Assembly (NCBI GenBank): GCA_963748295.1
Contig: CAVVIH010000006.1
Location: 1,178,001 to 1,242,000 of the forward strand
From: CAVVIH01 sp963748295
GTDB taxonomy: Bacteria > Acidobacteriota > Vicinamibacteria > Vicinamibacterales > 2-12-FULL-66-21
Reading direction: 5' to 3'
DNA: 64,000 bases
Made by a program: the position numbers and the translations under genes. Every line of letters starts with the position of its first letter. The stretch's first letter is position 1. Shown here one piece after another: positions 31,235-40,895 of this stretch. The notes under the pieces are model-generated. The model did no database searches. It had not been told where the DNA came from and saw only the letters and a program-made list of their open reading frames with translations.

Positions 31235-32500
31235 TCAGACCCCACTCCTGGGCCGAATCGGCACCCTGACCTCCCTGCCCGACGCCTCACGCAGGACGAC
31301 GGCGTTGGACTCGATGCCAGCGACGGTCCGTGTGCCTACCTTGTCCCCTATCCCGACCACGGCCCCGTCGACGACGGCGAGCCGGCGGCCGGCTGAAATG
31401 AGCACGCCGCCGACGGACGGCAGCGGGTCCGCAGTCGCGGGCGGAAGCGTTCCCCCGTCCGGTCGATCGAGTCCCCGGGTCCCGATCGCGGATCGCGGCT
31501 GTGGACGCGGGGCTGGCGCCGGTTCGGGCGGCGGCGATGTCGCGACAGGCTCCGCGGTCGCCTCGGTGTGGGCGGCAACCGGAGGCGGCAGCGCGGGCGA
31601 CGGCGATGAGGCTGACGGCGCCGACGCGGATGGCAACGTCTTCACCTGGGCCGGCGGCCACATGGCGAAACCGAGAACCGCGACGCCGGCGGCAAGTATC
31701 AGCGCGGCGGCGGCGCCGAGCCACTGACCCGGATGGTTCCACCGGCTCCTGTCGATCTCTGACGCCGCCGCGGCGGCAAGCCGAAGCGCTTGCGCGGTCT
31801 GGGCGACGGCGGCGGCGACCCCTCCGCTCGATTTCAGCCCCGCTATCGAATCGAGCGTCTCGAACTCGATGTCGAGCTCCTGGATGAGCGGCATGGTCAG
31901 CGAGCGCAGATCGGGCACGTTGCCGGACGTGATCGCCACGGCGATCCCGGTTCCATACCGCTTCTCGATCGCGTCCCTGGCGTGCCGCAATTCCGGGACG
32001 AGCTGCGCCACATACAGGTATCGCCGCAGCAGGTTCGCCTGAACGCGCTGCTCGGAGGCCTTGATGCGCCACGCGAACTCGCGGGACTCCAGCACATGGC
32101 CGTCACGGACGACGGCAAGCGCGACGCCGTGATGATTCAGGGAGAGCCAGGCAGTGGCGCCGTCGGCCGGACCGGTCGCGCGCGAGCGGGCCATGATTGT
32201 GAGCGCGTCGACCGGCGACAGAACCCGTTCGACGCTGAAGCCGGCTGTGTTGAGGAGGCTCTCGGCCGATCCCGCGGACTGCGCGCGGCCGGATTCCCAT
32301 GCGACGACGGCGGCTCTCCGAGGCAGCGAGAGCTCTCGCCGGGCGTCGCGCAGCTGACCGGCCTGGACGGCCGGATCGGTGGACCATTCCAGCGAGTCGA
32401 AGATCCTGATCGCGCTGATTTCGATCGCAGCATCGCGGCGTCGTGCCCGGACGAGCACACAGTAGTCCGGTCCGATCTCGACACCGGTGACGCTGGACAT
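31235..32500 (-). CDS. PilM-like actin-fold protein fused to a PilP/GspB-like C-terminal domain
   Basis: 421 aa from ATG 32500; the open frame goes further up, but that part is repeat-derived. N-terminal about 250 residues resemble PilM/MshI (actin-like ATPase): opening SSVTGVEIGPDYCVLVRARR, later SVDALTIMARS and an Asp-rich subdomain. A TM helix follows (about 268-285, AAALILAAGVAVLGFAMW), then a Pro-rich spacer and a C-terminal beta domain with VGGVLISAGRRLAVVDGAVV, the pattern seen in PilP, GspC and GspB. In type IV pili and type II secretion, PilM, PilN and PilP are separate proteins linking the inner membrane to the secretin. A PilM-PilP fusion is unusual. MSHA-like genes lie 2.2 kb upstream on the same strand, separated by acs. 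Confidence 0.7.
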   Translation of the reverse strand: MSSVTGVEIGPDYCVLVRARRRDAAIEISAIRIFDSLEWSTDPAVQAGQLRDARRELSLPRRAAVVAWESGRAQSAGSAESLLNTAGFSVERVLSPVDALTIMARSRATGPADGATAWLSLNHHGVALAVVRDGHVLESREFAWRIKASEQRVQANLLRRYLYVAQLVPELRHARDAIEKRYGTGIAVAITSGNVPDLRSLTMPLIQELDIEFETLDSIAGLKSSGGVAAAVAQTAQALRLAAAAASEIDRSRWNHPGQWLGAAAALILAAGVAVLGFAMWPPAQVKTLPSASAPSASSPSPALPPPVAAHTEATAEPVATSPPPEPAPAPRPQPRSAIGTRGLDRPDGGTLPPATADPLPSVGGVLISAGRRLAVVDGAVVGIGDKVGTRTVAGIESNAVVLREASGREVRVPIRPRSGV

Positions 32501-32508
32501 AGTCTTTT

Positions 32509-32600
32509 CCGAGGGGCTTCGCCCCTCGGACTCCCCTACACGCTCTCTCGCGCGCCGCTTCGCCGGCGCGCTCCGGTCGCGTGGCTCGCTCGCCATGCTC
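32509..32600. repeat. GC-rich hairpin element (family I, copy 1)
   Basis: Perfect CCGAGGGGC-TTC-GCCCCTCGG hairpin (32509-32529), then a second GCGCGCCG/CGGCGCGC hairpin around 32552-32573. It lies between acs and the PilM-like gene, both on the minus strand. No U-tract follows in the minus direction, so it is not a standard intrinsic terminator. A relative occurs at 34619-34740. Confidence 0.6.
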
Positions 32601-32647
32601 GCTCGCACGGTGCAACGAGCCCCAGGTTCATGACGGCTTCTAAGCCC

Positions 32648-34598
32648 TTATACTTCCTTTTCTTCGTACTCCGCTTTCAGTCTCGCCACGACCGCCGGAT
32701 CCGCCAGCGTCGTCGTATCGCCGAGCGCCTTGCCTTCGGCAATGTCACGCAGCAGGCGCCGCATGATCTTGCCGGACCGCGTCTTGGGGAGATCCGGGGT
32801 GAACAGGATCTCGTCGGGCCTCGCGATCGCGCCGATCTTCTTGACGACGTGCTCCTTCAGTTCGTCCACCAGCGCCGCAGAGGGTTTCGTACCCTCCTTG
32901 AGGGTGACAAAAGCCGCCACAGCCTGGCCTTTTATCTCGTGCGGCCGTCCGACGACCGCGGCCTCTGCGACCTTCGCGTGGTCCACCAGCGCGCTCTCGA
33001 CTTCCATGGTCCCCAGGCGGTGCCCGGCCACGTTCAACACGTCGTCCACGCGCCCGAGCAGCCAGTAGAAGCCATCCTCGTCACGCTTCGCTCCGTCGCC
33101 GGTGAAGTAGGCGCCGTCGGGCCACCGCGACCAGGTACCGTTTCACGAAGCGTTCCGGATCGCCGTAGATGCCGCGCAGCATGGCCGGCCACGGCCGGGT
33201 CAGCGTCAGCAGCCCGCCGCCGGTGTCGATCCGCTTGCCCTTTGTGTCGCGAATCTCGGCAGATACGCCGGGGAACGGCTGGGTGGCCGAGCCGGGTTTG
33301 GTGCTGGTGATGCCGGGGAGCGGCGTGATCATGATCATGCCCGTCTCGGTCTGCCACCAGGTGTCGACCACCGGACAGCGTTCGTGGCCGATGTGGCGGT
33401 GATACCAGATCCAGGCTTCCGGGTTGATTGGCTCGCCAACGGACCCGAGCAGCCGGAGCGTGCTCAGATCGCGCTTCTCCGGCCATTCCGTGCCCCATCG
33501 CATGAACGCGCGGATGGCGGTTGGCGCGGTGTAGAAAATCGTGACGCCGTGGCGCTCGATGAGCTCCCAGAATCGATCCTTCTGCGGCCAGTCGGGCGCC
33601 CCCTCGTACATCAGGACCGTCGCGCCGTTCGACAGCGGGCCGTAGACGACGTAGCTGTGCCCCGTCACCCAGCCGATGTCCGCCGTGCACCAGTAGACGT
33701 CGTTCTCCTTGAGATCGAACACCCACTTCGTCGTTGCATACGTGCCAACGAGGTAGCCGCCGGTCGTATGCACGATGCCTTTCGGCTTGCCGGTGGTTCC
33801 GGACGTATAGAGGATGTAGAGCATGTCCTCCGCATCCATCGCTTCCGGCTCGCATGTTGGCGACGCGTGCTGCATCAGGCGGTGATACCAGTGATCGCGG
33901 TTCTCCTTGATGTCGACCGGAATCGGCGCGCCGGCCTGACGCTGAACGACAACGACGTTCCTGATTGACGGCGTGTCCCGCAGCGCCTCGTCCGCCATCT
34001 GTTTGAGCGGAACGATCTGTCCGCGGCGGTAACCGCCGTCGGCGGTCACGAGAAGCACCGCCTGCGCGTCGTTGATGCGATCGCGAAGCGACTCCGCGCT
34101 GAAGCCGCCGAAGACGACGCTGTGGACCGCGCCGATGCGCGCGCAGGCGAGCATCGCGATGGCGAGCTCGGGAATGAGCGGGAGATAGAGCGCGACGCGA
34201 TCGCCGCGCTTCACGCCCAGCGATTTCAGGACATTGGCGAACGCGCTGACCTGGCGATACAAATCCCAGTAGGTCAGCGTGCGCCGATCGCCGGGCTCGC
34301 CTTCCCAGACGATTGCCGCTTTGTTGCGGCGCGCAGTGCGGACATGGCGATCGAGGCAGTTCGCGCTCGCGTTCAGCTTGCCGCCGACGAACCACTCCGC
34401 GTTCGGCGATTTCCAGCGCAGCACCTCGTCCCAGGGGCGAATCCATTCGAGCTCCGAGGCAAGGCCGGCCCAGAACTTCTCCGGGTCGCGCTCCGCGCGC
34501 TGGTAGACCTCGGGATCGGCAACGATCGCCTGCCGCTGGAACTCTCGCGCGGGCGGAAAGCGGCGGTCTTCCCTCAACAGGGCATCTATCTCAGTCAT
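32648..34598 (-). CDS. acs: acetyl-CoA synthetase, frameshifted
   Basis: ANL-superfamily AMP-forming ligase converting acetate, ATP and CoA to acetyl-CoA. The two frame segments together encode about 649 aa, exactly the usual Acs length. Visible: the P-loop YTSGTTGKPKGIVHTTGGYL, WCTADIGWVTGHSYVVYGPL, the acetate-pocket WWQTETGMIMITP and, after the break, DDVLNVAGHRLGTMEVESAL and the C-terminal acetylatable Lys in PKTRSGKIMRRLLR. The frame breaks at about 33131: an extra base (plus-strand C, coding-strand G) turns YLSRWPDGAYF into YLVAVARRR. Both halves are otherwise intact, so error or recent mutation is likely. Confidence 0.93.
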
Positions 34599-34618
34599 GT
34601 TCGAAGCTCAGTTTCTCA

Positions 34619-34740
34619 GCCCGGGGGGCTTCGCCCCGCCGGAACCCCCCATCGCCGTCGCTCGCGGGGCCCCCACGCCCCGCTCCGCTCCGGCGGCCGC
34701 GCTAACGCGCGGACGGTCTTGACCAGCAAGACCTTACTCA
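34619..34740. repeat. GC-rich hairpin element (family I, copy 2)
   Basis: CGGGGGGCTTCGCCCCGCCGG hairpin core followed by CCCC runs and a GCGC-rich hairpin, related to 32509-32600 by the shared GGGGCTTCGCCCC core plus following GGA..CCCC. It separates the TPR gene from acs (both minus strand). Confidence 0.55.
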
Positions 34741-34760
34741 AAAACTCAGAATCGAGCCGG

Positions 34761-35537
34761 TCAACGCCTCCAAAGGGCCGCGTCGAGCGCCGCAAGACGC
34801 GCCCTGACGTCCGAGGTCAGCGAGGCATGATCACTACCGCGATGCTCGAGGAAGGCACGGTAGTGCTCGGCGGCGCGGGCGCGTTCGCCGGACCGGTCGA
34901 AGAGCACAGCGAGATTGTAATGCGCGGGCGCGCTGCCCGGGGAGATTGCCAGCGCGGCGTGCAGCGCCTCGCCGGCCTGGTCGAGGCGGCCGGCGGCCTT
35001 GTGCGCCAGGGCCAGATTTACCAGTGGTCCAGCGTCACCGCCGTCCAGCGCGGCCGCCGTGCTGAACCGCTCGGCCGCTTCGTCCGGACGATTCCGTGCA
35101 AGGAGGAGCAGCCCGAGGTTGTTGTGGGCCTTCGCATACCGCGGATCGTGCGCCAGCGCGTTCTCGAACTCGCGGGCGGCCTCGTCGAGCTGGCCGCGCT
35201 GCTGGTGTATCAGGCCGAGGTTGTTGTGCGACTGCGCCGGCAGCTCGTCGCGCGCGAGCAGCGCGTCGTAGATCTCGACTGCGCGGCCGAAGTCACCGGC
35301 CTCCTGGAGCGCGACCGCCCGGTCGAACTGCGCCGGCCGCCACGTCAGCGAGCCGCCGGCGAGCGCCCCGGCCAGCGAACAGGCGACGACAATCCAGGTC
35401 GTAGGAATTCTGCGTCGTGGAGATGCGGGAAGACCCAAACTGGAAATGACAAGCGATCCGGACGCAGTCGCGACGGACGGGATCGGATCGTGCGCTCGTT
35501 CGCGATTCCCGCGCAGAGCATCGAGGAGCTGGCTCAC
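34761..35537 (-). CDS. TPR protein, MshN-like (pilus biogenesis)
   Basis: 258 aa from GTG 35537, whose GTGA overlaps the stop of the upstream ATPase gene. N-terminal TM helix TTWIVVACSLAGALAGGSLT (about 42-61), then at least four TPRs: AQSHNNLGLIHQQRGQLDEA, YAKAHNNLGLLLLARNRPDE, AGPLVNLALAHKAAGRLDQ and SAPAHYNLAVLFDRSGERA. The order (STN/secretin-like, ExeA-type ATPase, TM-TPR) matches mshL-mshM-mshN. The open frame reaches 35801, but the extension is out of keeping with the coupled start. Confidence 0.82.
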   Translation of the reverse strand: MSQLLDALRGNRERAHDPIPSVATASGSLVISSLGLPASPRRRIPTTWIVVACSLAGALAGGSLTWRPAQFDRAVALQEAGDFGRAVEIYDALLARDELPAQSHNNLGLIHQQRGQLDEAAREFENALAHDPRYAKAHNNLGLLLLARNRPDEAAERFSTAAALDGGDAGPLVNLALAHKAAGRLDQAGEALHAALAISPGSAPAHYNLAVLFDRSGERARAAEHYRAFLEHRGSDHASLTSDVRARLAALDAALWRR

Positions 35538-36586
35538 GGCTGCGCGCGATAGGCCTGCGGCGCTGGAGACGAGGGCTCCGGGGCCCCGCGATGCAGATAT
35601 CCCGCGCCATACATGAACGCCGCTGCCGTCAACGCGAAGGCGGCGACGCCCGCACCGATCGCCGCCGCGTGGCGATGCACCCACTCGGGCGCGAAGACAC
35701 GCGGGATCTTCATGTCGAGCGTCCGCGCGGCTTCGTCGACGAGCTGGCGTTCGATGCGGCTTGCGCGCAGCGCGAACGCGGCAAGCAGCGTGCGATCGCA
35801 CAGCAGGTTGATCAGTCGCGGAATCCCTCCCGTGATCGCGTGGATGCGGTGAGCGGCCTTCTCGGTGAATCGCACCGTCGATCCGCCGCCGGCGATCGTC
35901 ATGCGATGCGCGACGTACGCCCAGGTCTCCTCAGCGGTGAGCGGCCGGAGCTGGCACCTCATCGACACGCGCTGATCGAGCTGCCGGAGCTGCGGCGAAC
36001 GCAGGCACTCCAGCAGGTTGTCCTGCCCGACCAGCACGATCTGCAGCAGCTTCTCCTTGTCGGTCTCGAGGTTCGACAGCAGCCGGATCTGCTCGAGCAC
36101 CTGCACTGGAAGGTTCTGCGCCTCGTCGATGATGAGCAGCGCGCCGGCGCCAAGAGGCTGTAACGAGAGCAGGAAGTCGTTCAGCGTGTTGATCAGCTCC
36201 TGCTTGGAGATGCCTGCCAGCCGGCCGCGTCGGATTTCCTCGCGCGAGACGACGCCGAAGTCCTGCAGGATCAGACGCAGCAGGTCCTCTTCCGAGATGA
36301 AGGGATTCAGCAGCAGCGCGGAAAACGTCCGGCGATCGAGCTGATCGAGCAGCGCCCGGCACATGGTCGTCTTGCCGGTGCCAATCTGGCCGGTGACGAC
36401 AATGAACCCTTCGCGCCGGCGAATCGCGTATTGAAGCAGCTCGAACGCATTCGCGTGCGATTCGCTCTTGTAGAGATACTTCGGATCGGGCGTGAGGCTG
36501 AACGGCTTTTCCGCGAAGCCGTAGTAGTCCTCGTACATCTGGTAGTCCTCACGCGCGCGCGCCGCCGCACTCCTGCTTCGTTTCAT
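35534..36586 (-). CDS. ExeA/MshM-like AAA+ ATPase
   Basis: 350 aa. N-terminus YEDYYGFAEKPFSLTPDPKY is the hallmark of GspA/ExeA/MshM ATPases, followed by Walker A GQIGTGKTT, Walker B LLIIDEAQNL and arginine-finger region LRQLDQRVSMRC. A C-terminal TM helix (about 305-325, AAAIGAGVAAFALTAAAFMY) agrees with the membrane-anchored GspA form. These proteins assist secretin assembly through peptidoglycan. ATG 36586 overlaps the upstream stop (ATGA), and the downstream TPR gene overlaps by GTGA, giving a three-gene coupled set. Confidence 0.9.
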   Translation of the reverse strand: MKRSRSAAARAREDYQMYEDYYGFAEKPFSLTPDPKYLYKSESHANAFELLQYAIRRREGFIVVTGQIGTGKTTMCRALLDQLDRRTFSALLLNPFISEEDLLRLILQDFGVVSREEIRRGRLAGISKQELINTLNDFLLSLQPLGAGALLIIDEAQNLPVQVLEQIRLLSNLETDKEKLLQIVLVGQDNLLECLRSPQLRQLDQRVSMRCQLRPLTAEETWAYVAHRMTIAGGGSTVRFTEKAAHRIHAITGGIPRLINLLCDRTLLAAFALRASRIERQLVDEAARTLDMKIPRVFAPEWVHRHAAAIGAGVAAFALTAAAFMYGAGYLHRGAPEPSSPAPQAYRAQP

Positions 36587-36999
36587 CGTCTGCCTTCTTC
36601 TGTGAGATGGCGCGGCGAGATGTGGATGACGGTGCCGCGGACGTCGTAGACGAACCCGGACGAGGACAGGACGGCTTCGAGCGCCTGGCGCAGCGTGAGG
36701 TCGCGCAGCTCGCCCGCATACGTCCCTCGAACGGGAGAGTCGGCGACGGTGCTGAACGCGGTGCCGCGAAACAGGAGTTGAAGAACGGTTGACAGCGGCG
36801 TTGGAGCCGGCAGGGTCACCGAAAGGGTGGCCGGGCCATCGAGCCCGGCGGCGGCCGGCGTTCGAGTCGCCGGTTGCGTGACCGGCCGCGGCGCTCCCGT
36901 CAGGCGTTCGAGGCTGCTGACCGGCAGGTCAGGGAGCCGCTGCGCGGCCACCTCGGACATTGCCAAAAATGCCAAAAGTGCCAAAACCGAGTTGCACAC
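36583..36999 (-). CDS. secretin/TonB short N-terminal (STN) domain protein
   Basis: 138 aa from GTG 36999 with signal peptide CNSVLALLAFLAMSEVAAQ and an STN-like domain (TLSVTLPAPTPLSTVLQLL ... LTLRQALEAVLSSSGFVYDV) of about 75 residues that ends the protein. In MshL and PilQ this domain precedes the secretin channel, and here the channel is absent, so it is an STN-only protein. A weak -10 TATAGA ends 4 nt before the start. Leu/Ala-rich codons of the signal peptide come from a TTTTGGCA-type tandem repeat (36961-36986). Confidence 0.75.
   Translation of the reverse strand: MCNSVLALLAFLAMSEVAAQRLPDLPVSSLERLTGAPRPVTQPATRTPAAAGLDGPATLSVTLPAPTPLSTVLQLLFRGTAFSTVADSPVRGTYAGELRDLTLRQALEAVLSSSGFVYDVRGTVIHISPRHLTEEGRR
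36961..36986 (-). repeat. TTTTGGCA tandem repeat (family H) encoding a signal peptide
   Basis: TTTTGGCACTTTTGGCATTT followed by TTGGCA on the minus strand; it encodes LALLAFLA of the STN protein's signal peptide. A related stretch TTCTGGCATTTTTGGC occurs at 31186-31201 outside any gene. Confidence 0.5.
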
Positions 37000-37057
37000 T
37001 TTTTCTATAGGGAAGTGTCGGATTTACCCGTGGGGGACTTTAGGGAGGACAGGTGGA

Positions 37058-37154
37058 CAACTCCCAAAAAGGCCAACTCCCAACTCCCAAGGACCGGGGT
37101 CCTTTGGGAGTTGGTCTCTTTGGGAGTTGGTCTTTTTTTGGGAGTTGGGAGTTG
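37058..37154. terminator. CAACTCCC/GGGAGTTG long hairpin, bidirectional terminator-like (family C, copy 1)
   Basis: Left arm CAACTCCCAAAAAGGCC then more CAACTCCC units and GGACC; right arm GGTCC then three GGGAGTTG units. GGGAGTTGG is followed by TCTTTTTTT on the plus strand and CCTTTTT on the minus strand, so both strands offer stem plus U-tract. It follows the inositol-synthase/membrane-protein operon (minus). Confidence 0.65.
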
Positions 37155-37160
37155 AAGTCG

Positions 37161-37678
37161 TCAGAGCTGCGGCGGCGGCGGAGCCGGCGGCAGAACTTCG
37201 ACCGTTCCCGGCGGCGGGGGCGGCGGAGCGCTCTTCTTGAACATCGCGACGCCCAGCAGCCCGCCGAGGAGGCCGAACACCAGGCTCGCGCAGAAATTGA
37301 CGACGGCGGCGATAACGCCGAACGCCGCGCCGGTGGCGATGCGCTCCATCATGTCGCGGACTTCCGCCGGCATGTCGGGGTTGCTGCTGAGGACCGTCTC
37401 CATCCACCGATCCTGGAAGCCGGCGGTCAGCATGTGCATCGGAATCCCGAGGACGGCCCAGATGACGCCGCCAATCGCGCCGGCGAGCAGGCCGACGATG
37501 GCGCCTTCGGCCGCGTCAATCTGGACCGGCGTATTCTGCTGCCGGAGATAGGTGGCGAGCGCGCCCCCCATCAGGACCCAGAGGCAGCAGCAGCAGTTGC
37601 CCGCGCTGATCAGCGGCAACGCCGACAACACGCCGATGAAAAGTCCGCCCCAGAATGCCGGCTGCAGTCTGCCTTCCA

Positions 37679-37679
<1 letters not shown>
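37161..37679 (-). CDS. small polytopic membrane protein of unknown function
   Basis: 172 aa with about four hydrophobic helices: FWGGLFIGVLSALPLIS, a striking GNCCCCLWVLMGGALATYL, GAIVGLLAGAIGGVIWAVLG and FGVIAAVVNFCASLVFGLLG. Tail is Pro-rich (APPPPPPGTVEVLPPAPPPP). The Cys cluster at about residues 29-32 could bind a metal or be acylated, but no known family was recognised. ATG 37679 overlaps the inositol-synthase stop (TGATG), so it is translationally coupled to it. Confidence 0.75.
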
Positions 37680-38992
<1,313 letters not shown>

Positions 38993-39000
38993 AATCGGCA

Positions 39001-39009
39001 ACTATATCA
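39001..39009 (-). promoter_or_regulatory. extended -10 (TGA TATAGT) of the inositol-phosphate synthase gene
   Basis: On the minus strand TGA-TATAGT ends 8 nt before GTG 38992, a leaderless-type arrangement. It argues that the annotated TTG at 39001 is not the start. Confidence 0.55.
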
Positions 39010-39018
39010 TTTGGGACG

Positions 39019-39080
39019 CGGATCAACGCCGCCGGGCAGACTGATCACGAAACGCGGATTGACGCGGATCAACGCGGAAG
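39019..39080. repeat. GCGGATC repeat, left arm (family D, locus 2)
   Basis: Units GACGCGGATCAACGC, then ACGAAACGCGGATTGACGCGG and ATCAACGCGG. The opposed arm ATCCGCGACGATCCGCGTT lies at about 39276-39294. The two arms flank the cloverleaf element at 39088-39220. Confidence 0.75.
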
Positions 39081-39087
39081 ATGATGG

Positions 39088-39220
39088 CGAACCGGCCGCG
39101 CGAACGCGCGTGTTAGGCGAGCGATCGGTCTGCAGAAGAACGCCTCCGGGTATTTGCGGGCGCTCTTCAGCAGACCGAACGCTCGCCTAACCAGCCTGGC
39201 TTCGCCAGGCTGCCGGTTCG
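39088..39220. other. 133-nt cloverleaf-folding intergenic element
   Basis: Outer stem CGAACCGGC (39088-39096) pairs perfectly with GCCGGTTCG (39212-39220). Inside lie three hairpins: CGCGCGAACGCGCG (39097-39110); a long arm of 28 bp with two mismatches (39112-39139 with 39164-39191, starting GTTAGGCGAGCG and ending CGCTCGCCTAAC); and AGCCTGGC-TTC-GCCAGGCT (39193-39211). It has no coding frame and no tRNA features such as a CCA end or a T-loop. Confidence 0.7.
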
Positions 39221-39272
39221 TCGTATGTGCCCGGCGGCGCTGAGTCGTGGGTGGGGAGATAAGAGACCAGTT

Positions 39273-39302
39273 GAAATCCGCGACGATCCGCGTTCCGTGA
39301 TT
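39273..39302. repeat. ATCCGCG repeat, right arm (family D, locus 2)
   Basis: AATCCGCGACGATCCGCGTT and CCGTGATTT, opposite in sense to the left arm at 39019-39080, just upstream of the methyltransferase gene. Confidence 0.65.
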
Positions 39303-39332
39303 TTGCGTGGTCACGTTGGCGTAATAACGCGC

Positions 39333-39893
39333 ATGTTTAAGTGGATCAGAAAATCGGCGCTCGATCCGCTCGCGGTGTCGATGTCCGGCGTGAAGCTGGC
39401 GGATCGGCTGCTGGTGATCGGCTGCTCGGACCCGAGCCTGATCGCCGCGCTCGGCGCGAAGGTCGGACTGACCGGCCGCGCCTGCGCGGTTGACGAGGAC
39501 CCGTCGCTCGTCGCCAGCGCCGCGCAGATAGCGGAGCGCGAGGGCGTGCTGATCGAATCGGCTCCGGCGCCGGGACTGAAGGTGCCGTACCCGGACGAAT
39601 CCTTCGATGTCGTGGTCGTTCGCGACACGGGATCGACAACCATGACCAAACCGGGCAGTCCCGTTTTCGCGGAGGCGTGGCGCGTCTTGCGTCCCGGCGG
39701 ACGGTGCCTGGCGATCCAGGGCGAAACGCGCGGAGGTATCAGCGGCTTGTTTGGCGGAAGCCGCCCGCCGCAGGCCGGCGCCGTTACAACGGTCTTCCAG
39801 AGCGCCGGATTTCTCGCCGTGCGTACGCTGGCCGAACGCGAGGGGCTTCTGTATCTCGAGGGCGTGAAGCCGGCGGGTCAGCCTTCCGCCTGA
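39333..39893 (+). CDS. class I SAM-dependent methyltransferase
   Basis: 186 aa from ATG 39333. SAM-binding motif I appears as DRLLVIGCSDPSLIAALGAK, with an acidic motif II residue in ACAVDEDPS, PDESFDVVVVRDT for motif III-like, and RVLRPGGRCLAI (post-motif III). Acceptor unknown. The open frame begins at 39225, but those residues are repeat-derived. The gene's stop codon TGA lies in the loop of a CCGCCTGAAGGCGG hairpin that begins the family E repeat, so the repeat and the gene end overlap. Confidence 0.85.
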   Translation: MFKWIRKSALDPLAVSMSGVKLADRLLVIGCSDPSLIAALGAKVGLTGRACAVDEDPSLVASAAQIAEREGVLIESAPAPGLKVPYPDESFDVVVVRDTGSTTMTKPGSPVFAEAWRVLRPGGRCLAIQGETRGGISGLFGGSRPPQAGAVTTVFQSAGFLAVRTLAEREGLLYLEGVKPAGQPSA

Positions 39894-39985
39894 AGGCGGT
39901 CGGTTCTTCCGCCTAAAGGCGGAAGCTACAGGGACCTCTTGTGGCTTCCGCCTTTAGGCGGAAGCTCCTGATTAGGCGGAAGTTC
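39883..39985. repeat. CTTCCGCCTNNAGGCGGAAG hairpins between convergent genes (family E, copy 1)
   Basis: Three hairpins: CCGCCTGAAGGCGG at the methyltransferase stop, CTTCCGCCTAAAGGCGGAAG (39906-39925) and CTTCCGCCTTTAGGCGGAAG (39945-39964), plus a half copy near 39972. They fill the space between convergent stops of the methyltransferase and SDR genes, where a bidirectional terminator or RNA-end protector would sit. Confidence 0.75.
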
Positions 39986-40750
39986 CTATCTCGCACACGT
40001 GAGATGGCGCCCGCCGTCGATCGAGATCGTCTCGCCCGTGATCCAGCCCGCCGACTCTGATGCGAGGAAGTAGATCAGATCCGCGATCTCCTCGGGCGTG
40101 CCCGGGCGTCCAAGCGGATGCGTCTCGCGCGAGCGGTCGATGAACGCGCGATAGTTCTCCTCGCTCATGCCGCCCCGGCGATGCAGGTTGGAGATCACGA
40201 CGCCGGGGTTCACCGCGTTCACGCGAACCTTCCTCGGCGCGAGCTCGAGCGCCGCGCATCGCGTCAGCTGATCGAGCGCCGCCTTGCTCACGCAGTAGGC
40301 GAGCACGCCCGGAAACGCCCGCAGGCCGGTGACACTCGAGACGTTGACGATCGATCCGGTGGACGGGGGCAGGTGCGGCGCGGCGGCGCGCATCAGCCGG
40401 AACGGCGCATCGACGTTGATGTCCATCATCGCCTCCCACTGGTCGTCGCTCGTCGTCTCGACGTTCCCGGACCCGATGATGCCGGCGGCATTGACCAGAG
40501 TGGTGATCCCGCCGAAGTGCTCGAGCGCCGCGCGCACGATCACCTCCGGCGATTCTCGCAGCGTCACGTCCGCCTGGCAGGCGGCCCCCCGGCCGCCCGC
40601 GGCGTCGATGTCTGCGACCACGGCCTGAAGCTGCGCAATATCGCGGCCGACCGCGAGAATCGAGCCCCCGGCGCGGCCGAAGCGCACCGCCGCCGCCCGT
40701 CCGATGCCGCTCGTCGCGCCGGTCACGATCGCCTGTAGAGCTGAAGACAT
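39986..40750 (-). CDS. short-chain dehydrogenase/reductase
   Basis: 254 aa classical SDR: cofactor motif VTGATSGIGRAAAVRFG, NAAG, catalytic Ser in IVNVSSVTGL and Tyr-Lys in AYCVSKAAL (YxxxK), then NPGVV. It likely oxidises or reduces an alcohol/ketone with NAD(P)(H); substrate not inferable. Start ATG 40750 has a leaderless-type extended -10 (TGC TAAAAG) six bases upstream, though AAGGA could also act as a weak ribosome site. Confidence 0.92.
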   Translation of the reverse strand: MSSALQAIVTGATSGIGRAAAVRFGRAGGSILAVGRDIAQLQAVVADIDAAGGRGAACQADVTLRESPEVIVRAALEHFGGITTLVNAAGIIGSGNVETTSDDQWEAMMDINVDAPFRLMRAAAPHLPPSTGSIVNVSSVTGLRAFPGVLAYCVSKAALDQLTRCAALELAPRKVRVNAVNPGVVISNLHRRGGMSEENYRAFIDRSRETHPLGRPGTPEEIADLIYFLASESAGWITGETISIDGGRHLTCAR

Positions 40751-40756
40751 ATCGTC

Positions 40757-40765
40757 CTTTTAGCA
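40757..40765 (-). promoter_or_regulatory. extended -10 (TGC TAAAAG) of the SDR gene
   Basis: On the minus strand TGC-TAAAAG ends 6 nt before ATG 40750. The hexamer is degenerate at its last base. Confidence 0.35.
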
Positions 40766-40895
40766 CACCGGTGTCCTGTGGCGAGCACACCTCGCCGGAC
40801 CGGCGGCAACAGCCTGAAGCGATTTCGGCCGAAAAACGAAATGGGGGCCGGGTGTCCGCGCGGCAAGTGTTTTGCCCCGATGCCGTCATACCAAC

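Noticed and set aside
34761..35801. 346-aa version of the MshN-like protein
   Set aside because: The extra N-terminus overlaps the ATPase gene; GTG 35537 gives stop-start coupling and a TM-first protein.
39112..39191. Integron attC site (GTTAGGC...GCCTAAC)
   Set aside because: The core sites are in the wrong order for attC (which runs RYYYAAC then GTTRRRY), and no integrase or cassette array is present.
39088..39220. tRNA gene
   Set aside because: Cloverleaf outline but no D-loop, anticodon arm of seven bases, T-loop GTTCRA or CCA-proximal acceptor; 133 nt is too long.
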